Source: an uncultured Clostridia bacterium (GTDB lineage: Bacteria; Bacillota; Clostridia; Oscillospirales; CAG-382). Taken from it: DNA of 16,695 nucleotides. The stretch covers positions 1 to 16,695 of the forward strand of contig CAJOMW010000008.1 of assembly GCA_905235695.1 (NCBI GenBank), read 5' to 3'. This document shows positions 12,853 to 16,695 of the stretch, piece by piece. The notes beneath the pieces were generated by a model. It worked only from the letters and a program-made list of their open reading frames with translations, made no database searches and was not told where the DNA came from. Both the position numbers and the translations under genes were made by a program. Every line of letters starts with the position of its first letter. The first letter of the stretch is position 1.

Positions 12853-15480
12853 TTACTTGTTCTTTATAGCTGCCTGAGCTGCTGCAAGTCTTGCTATCGG
12901 CACACGGAAAGGCGAGCACGATACATAGGACATGCCGAGCTTGTGGCAGAACTCAACGGATGAAGGATCGCCGCCGTGTTCGCCGCAGATACCGATGTGC
13001 ATATCAGGTCTTACGCCGCGTCCGAGCTTAACGGTCATTTCCATGAGCTTGCCGACGCCGGTCTGGTCGAGCTTTGCAAACGGATCGTTCTCGTAGATCT
13101 TTGTGTCATAGTAAGCGTCGAGGAACTTACCAGCGTCGTCACGGCTGAAGCCGAACGTCATCTGGGTAAGGTCGTTGGTACCGAAGCAGAAGAACTCAGC
13201 CTCCTTAGCTATCTCGTCAGCTGTAAGAGCTGCTCTCGGGATCTCTATCATGGTACCTACTTCGTACTTGAGGTTAGAAGAAGCTGCCTTTATCTCTGCG
13301 TCAGCAGCGGCAACAACTATATCCTTAACGAACTTGAGCTCCTTTACGTCGCCTACGAGCGGAATCATTATTTCGGGAACTATGTTCCATTCGGGGTGCT
13401 TCTTCTGAACGTTTATTGCAGCGCGTATAACCGCTTTGGTCTGCATGGTCGCTATCTCGGGATAGGTTACGGAGAGACGAACGCCTCTGTGTCCCATCAT
13501 CGGGTTGAACTCATGGAGAGCGGCGATTATTGCCTTTATCTGCTCAACAGACTTGTTCTGAGCAGCGGCGAGAACCTCTATATCCTTGTCTTCTGTCGGA
13601 ACGAACTCATGGAGAGGCGGATCGAGGAATCTTATGGTTACGGGGTTGCCTTCAAGTGCTTCATAGAGCTGTTCAAAGTCGCTCTGCTGCATGGGAAGTA
13701 TCTTCTCGAGGGCAGCTTCTCTCTCTTCGACAGTGTCGGAGCATATCATTTCACGGAATGCGGCTATTCTGTCTGCCTCAAAGAACATGTGCTCCGTACG
13801 GCAGAGACCTATGCCTTCTGCGCCGAGCTCGCGTGCCTTTTTAGCGTCCTTGGGAGTATCTGCATTTGTTCTGACCTTGAGTACTCTGAACTCGTCAGCC
13901 CAACCCATTATTCTTCCGAATTCGCCTGCGATGGAAGCGTCAGCGGTGGGTATTGCGCCATCGTAGATGTTACCGGTGGAACCGTCTATCGAGAGCATAT
14001 CGCCCTCATGGAAGGTCTTGCCTGCGAGGGTGAACTTCTTGTTCTCTTCGTCCATATTTATTGCCGAGCATCCGGATACACAGCATGTACCCATACCTCT
14101 TGCAACGACTGCTGCGTGAGAGGTCATACCGCCGCGAACGGTGAGTATGCCCTGAGCAGCCTTCATGCCTTCGATATCTTCGGGAGAGGTTTCGAGTCTT
14201 ACGAGGACTACCTTTTCTCCTCTTGCCTTCCATGCCATAGCGTCTTCAGCGGTGAATACTATCTTACCGCAAGCAGCTCCGGGAGAAGCGGGAAGCGCCT
14301 TTCCGATAGGAGTAGCTGCCTTGAGTGCCTTTGCATCGAACTGAGGATGGAGAAGGGTGTCGAGGTTTCTCGGATCTATCATGAGGACAGCCTGCTCCTT
14401 GGTTATCATACCTTCGTCAACGAGGTCACAAGCTATCTTGAGAGCGGCCTTAGCGGTTCTCTTACCGTTACGGCACTGGAGCATGAAGAGCTTGCCGTGT
14501 TCAACGGTGAACTCCATATCCTGCATATCGTGATAGTGTGTTTCGAGTATATTGCATACTTCGACGAACTGTGCGTATGCTTCGGGGAACTTCTCTGCCA
14601 TCTGAGCGATAGGCATAGGAGTACGAACGCCTGCAACGACGTCTTCGCCCTGTGCGTTGGTGAGGAACTCACCCATGAGCTTCTTCTCGCCGGTTGCGGG
14701 GTCTCTTGTAAATGCAACGCCCGTACCGCAGTCGTCGCCCATGTTGCCGAACGCCATCATCTGTACGTTTACTGCCGTACCCCAAGAATAAGGTATATCG
14801 TTATCGCGGCGGTATACGTTAGCTCTCGGGTTATCCCATGAACGGAATACTGCCTTTATGGCGCCCATGAGCTGTTCCTTAGGATCGGTCGGGAAATCTT
14901 CGCCTATCTTTGACTTGTATTCAGCCTTGAACTGCTCAGCGAGCTCCTTGAGGTCATCTGCGGTAAGCTCAACGTCCTGAGTTACTCCGCGGTCAGCCTT
15001 CATCTTGTCTATAAGCTGTTCAAAGTACTTCTTGCCGACTTCCATAACGACGTCGGAGTACATCTGTATAAATCTTCTGTAGCAATCGTAAGCCCATCTA
15101 GGGTTGTTCGACATAGTAGCTAAAGTTTCGACAACTTCTTCGTTAAGGCCGAGGTTGAGGATGGTATCCATCATACCGGGCATCGAAGCGCGCGCGCCTG
15201 AACGAACGGAAACGAGAAGAGGATTTGTCTTGTCGCCGAACTTCTTGCCGGTTATCTTCTCCATCTTTTCGATGTATTCCATTATCTGCGCCATGATCTC
15301 GTCATTTATCTGTCTGCCGTCTTCGTAATACTTTGTGCAGGCTTCCGTGGAAATCGTAAAGCCCTGGGGAACCGGGAGACCGATATTTGTCATTTCCGCA
15401 AGATTTGCGCCCTTACCGCCAAGCAGCTCACGCATGTTTGCGTTGCCTTCGCTGAAAAGGTAAACGTACTTTTTGCTCAT
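12853..15480 (-). CDS. ppdK: Pyruvate, phosphate dikinase
   Basis: The enzyme interconverts pyruvate, ATP and phosphate with phosphoenolpyruvate, AMP and pyrophosphate (EC 2.7.9.1), in glycolysis or gluconeogenesis in the cytoplasm of many anaerobes. The N-terminal ATP-grasp domain opens with LLGGKGANLAEM and has SVRSGARASMPGMMDTILNLG. The swivelling domain holds GGMTSHAAVVARGMG with His455, the same number as the phospho-histidine of the Clostridium symbiosum enzyme. The C-terminal PEP/pyruvate barrel contains GICGEHGGDP with Cys832, matching its Cys831. At 875 residues the length is that of the family. The ATG at 15480 follows AGGAGG with a rather long spacing of 11. A further upstream ATG at 15516 would add 12 unlikely residues before the ribosome binding site. 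It is a monocistronic unit. Confidence 0.97.
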   Translation of the reverse strand: MSKKYVYLFSEGNANMRELLGGKGANLAEMTNIGLPVPQGFTISTEACTKYYEDGRQINDEIMAQIMEYIEKMEKITGKKFGDKTNPLLVSVRSGARASMPGMMDTILNLGLNEEVVETLATMSNNPRWAYDCYRRFIQMYSDVVMEVGKKYFEQLIDKMKADRGVTQDVELTADDLKELAEQFKAEYKSKIGEDFPTDPKEQLMGAIKAVFRSWDNPRANVYRRDNDIPYSWGTAVNVQMMAFGNMGDDCGTGVAFTRDPATGEKKLMGEFLTNAQGEDVVAGVRTPMPIAQMAEKFPEAYAQFVEVCNILETHYHDMQDMEFTVEHGKLFMLQCRNGKRTAKAALKIACDLVDEGMITKEQAVLMIDPRNLDTLLHPQFDAKALKAATPIGKALPASPGAACGKIVFTAEDAMAWKARGEKVVLVRLETSPEDIEGMKAAQGILTVRGGMTSHAAVVARGMGTCCVSGCSAINMDEENKKFTLAGKTFHEGDMLSIDGSTGNIYDGAIPTADASIAGEFGRIMGWADEFRVLKVRTNADTPKDAKKARELGAEGIGLCRTEHMFFEADRIAAFREMICSDTVEEREAALEKILPMQQSDFEQLYEALEGNPVTIRFLDPPLHEFVPTEDKDIEVLAAAQNKSVEQIKAIIAALHEFNPMMGHRGVRLSVTYPEIATMQTKAVIRAAINVQKKHPEWNIVPEIMIPLVGDVKELKFVKDIVVAAADAEIKAASSNLKYEVGTMIEIPRAALTADEIAKEAEFFCFGTNDLTQMTFGFSRDDAGKFLDAYYDTKIYENDPFAKLDQTGVGKLMEMTVKLGRGVRPDMHIGICGEHGGDPSSVEFCHKLGMSYVSCSPFRVPIARLAAAQAAIKNK

Positions 15481-15521
15481 ATTGTAATGAACCTCCTGTT
15501 TTTTATTTTTATGCAACCTGT

Positions 15522-15550
15522 ATTATATCACTAATTCATATTTTTTTCCA
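15522..15550 (-). promoter_or_regulatory. Promoter of ppdK with extended -10
   Basis: On the minus strand, TGATATAAT gives a perfect -10 (15527-15522) with the TGN extension. The -35 at the usual 17-base distance is TGGAAA, a moderate match. Confidence 0.75.
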
Positions 15551-15651
15551 CATTTTTTGGCGATATTATCATTTTTTTACAATATGTTCAAATTTACACT
15601 TCAAATATAGCGCAAGGTGCGAAAAATCAGTGCTTTTTGAGGTGAATTTTT

Positions 15652-15732
15652 ATGCAAAATACAAATATGGGACATTTGCCGTATGAATTAAAAGTCTCAA
15701 AAGGGAAATACTCAAAGCAGAAGAAAAAATGA
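15652..15732 (+). CDS. Small 26-residue basic ORF ahead of sigG
   Basis: An ATG preceded by TGAGGTGA with a spacing of 6, one of the better ribosome binding sites here, opens a 26-codon frame that ends in TGA at 15730. The peptide starts MQNTNMGHLPYELKV and has a very basic tail (KGKYSKQKKK). Its stop codon overlaps the AGAGGT ribosome binding site of sigG, and the gap between genes is 13 bases, an arrangement that favours translational coupling. I do not recognise the peptide. It may be a small sporulation protein, a leader peptide controlling sigG translation, or a chance frame. The fine ribosome binding site argues against chance. Confidence 0.55.
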   Translation: MQNTNMGHLPYELKVSKGKYSKQKKK

Positions 15733-15745
15733 GAGGTACGGCAAA

Positions 15746-16528
15746 ATGGCAATGCGCACGGGAAAAGTCGAAATATGCGGAGTAAACACGTCGGAGCTCA
15801 AGGTGCTTACACCTGAGGAAAAGGAGGAGCTGCTCATAAAGGCAAAGAGCGGTGACAAGAAAGCGAGGGAGGAGCTGATATCCGGAAATCTGAAGCTTGT
15901 TCTCAGCGTGATAAAGCGCTTCGGCAGCCGAGGAGAGAATCCGGACGATCTATTTCAGGTAGGCTGTATAGGTCTGATAAAGGCAATAGATAATTTTGAT
16001 ATGGATCACGGCGTTAAGTTCAGCACCTATGCGGTGCCAATGATTATAGGCGAGCTGCGCCGGTATCTGCGCGACAACAATGCTATAAGGGTAAGCCGAT
16101 CGGTTAGGGATCTTGCGTACAGGGCGATAAACGTCAAAGAAGAGCTGTCGGCAAAGCTCGGAAGAGAGCCGAAAATCGAGGAAATAGCAAAGGAGATAGG
16201 CGTTCCGAAGGAGGAGGTCACGCTTGCGCTTGACGCAATAGTCGATCCCATATCTCTGTACGAGCCTATATTCTCGGAAAACGGCGACTCGGCGTATGTC
16301 ATGGACAAGGTCTGCGATTCGTCAAACACCGACGAGAGCTGGCTCGAGAGCATTGCTATATCACAGGCGATAGACAAGCTCTCGCCCAGAGAAAAGCGCA
16401 TAATCATGCTCAGATTCTTTCAGGGAAGGACGCAGGTGGAGGTCGCCGAAGAGATATCCATAAGTCAGGCTCAGGTTTCGCGCCTTGAAAAGGGTGCGCT
16501 CGAGAGAATAAAGAAGGAGCTCAGGTAG
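15746..16528 (+). CDS. sigG: RNA polymerase sporulation sigma factor SigG
   Basis: SigG directs late gene expression in the forespore after engulfment. The N terminus KVEICGVNTS is diagnostic: it matches the start of B. subtilis SigG closely. Region 2 (about residues 35-110) contains NLKLVLSVIKRF, DDLFQVGCIGLIKAIDNFD and the -10-recognition stretch KFSTYAVPMIIGELRRYLRD. Region 3 follows (SVRDLAYRAINVKEEL to about 190), then region 4 with LSPREKRIIMLRFFQGRTQ and ISQAQVSRLEKGAL. The length of 260 residues is normal. The ATG at 15746 follows AGAGGT with a spacing of 8. A second in-frame ATG at 15752 is possible. The usual clostridial neighbours spoIIGA and sigE are not upstream here. No convincing SigF or SigG promoter was identified by eye. 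Confidence 0.96.
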   Translation: MAMRTGKVEICGVNTSELKVLTPEEKEELLIKAKSGDKKAREELISGNLKLVLSVIKRFGSRGENPDDLFQVGCIGLIKAIDNFDMDHGVKFSTYAVPMIIGELRRYLRDNNAIRVSRSVRDLAYRAINVKEELSAKLGREPKIEEIAKEIGVPKEEVTLALDAIVDPISLYEPIFSENGDSAYVMDKVCDSSNTDESWLESIAISQAIDKLSPREKRIIMLRFFQGRTQVEVAEEISISQAQVSRLEKGALERIKKELR

Positions 16529-16547
16529 ACATCAAAGGAGTATCGGG

Positions 16548-16695
16548 ATGATAAAACAATATTTATCCGACATAAAAAAGCTGCTAAGACCAACGCTGAA
16601 CATTTTTCTGTTATATTTTCTGATTTCCGTTCTGAGCGGAAGATACGGGGCGCTGTTCGGGATATGTGCGTGTCTCCCCTTCACTTTTCCGGTTC
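16548..16695 (+). CDS. Partial membrane protein of unknown function, 3' end beyond window
   Basis: An ATG with AAAGGAG at a spacing of 7 opens a frame that stays open to the end of the window (49 codons). It starts 19 bases after the sigG stop codon, so it is probably co-transcribed with sigG. The first residues are charged (MIKQYLSDIKKLLRP) and the rest is hydrophobic (NIFLLYFLISVL, then GALFGICACLPFTFPV), pointing to at least two membrane segments. No family can be assigned from this piece. The position suggests, but does not prove, a role in sporulation. Confidence 0.75.
   Translation, partial: MIKQYLSDIKKLLRPTLNIFLLYFLISVLSGRYGALFGICACLPFTFPV

Noticed and set aside
12976..14841. A 621-codon open frame on the plus strand
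   Set aside because: It lies wholly antisense to ppdK, a clear full-length enzyme. It has no ribosome binding site, and an improbable composition (very rich in Cys, Tyr, His) with no recognisable domain. It is a shadow produced by the codon bias of ppdK.
15551..15651. A SigF- or SigG-type promoter, and two TTCAAAT copies 13 bases apart, ahead of the small ORF and sigG
   Set aside because: No pair of -35/-10 elements matches the forespore consensus well enough at a correct spacing, and the short repeats are within chance in AT-rich DNA.
1..16695. CRISPR arrays, insertion sequences, prophage or toxin-antitoxin genes
   Set aside because: No spaced repeats, transposase, integrase or small toxin-antitoxin pair was seen on either strand.

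Overview
The window looks like a chromosomal segment of an endospore-forming, low-to-mid GC Clostridia (Firmicutes), perhaps of the Oscillospiraceae/Ruminococcaceae type. This is an inference from the gene families: a forespore sigma factor (SigG), a T-box leader, an OhrR-like regulator, pyruvate phosphate dikinase, strong AGGAGG-type ribosome binding sites and TTGACA/TATAAT promoters. No mobile element, CRISPR array, rRNA or prophage gene was found. Most of the window is ordinary core genome, with well-punctuated short transcription units that each have a recognisable promoter and hairpin terminator.

Layout. 1-3150 (+): an OmpR-type response regulator with an overlapping membrane histidine kinase, then a hemolysin III/TrhA-type membrane protein with its own promoter. 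3265-4652 (+): an aspartate kinase. 4697-6655 (+): a T-box leader whose specifier triplet reads as UAC (tyrosine), followed by a sodium:solute symporter that is therefore a candidate tyrosine transporter. 6810-6977 (+): a single tRNA-Gln(CUG) gene with its own promoter and terminator. 8684 down to 7025 (-): a transcription unit of two small unknown membrane proteins followed by larE. 8731-11308 (+): a CtpE-like cation P-type ATPase, transcribed divergently from that unit. 11964 down to 11258 (-): an OhrR-like MarR regulator with an operator-like palindrome over its own promoter, followed by a 31-codon remnant of a pyridoxamine-phosphate-oxidase-like flavoprotein. 12671 down to 12005 (-): a YgjP-type metallopeptidase. 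15550 down to 12756 (-): pyruvate phosphate dikinase. 15652-16695 (+): a 26-codon small ORF, sigG, and the start of an unknown membrane protein cut by the window edge.

How the genes work together. Most units are functionally independent. The clearest regulatory links are the T-box, which should connect uncharged tRNA-Tyr to the transporter, and the OhrR-like repressor, which should control its own promoter in response to thiol oxidation. Parts that are not explained by known families are the two-membrane-protein module in front of larE, the small ORF in front of sigG with an excellent ribosome binding site, and the membrane protein after sigG. I did not find strong evidence for an entirely new multi-gene system. 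The membrane pair with larE is the best candidate for one.
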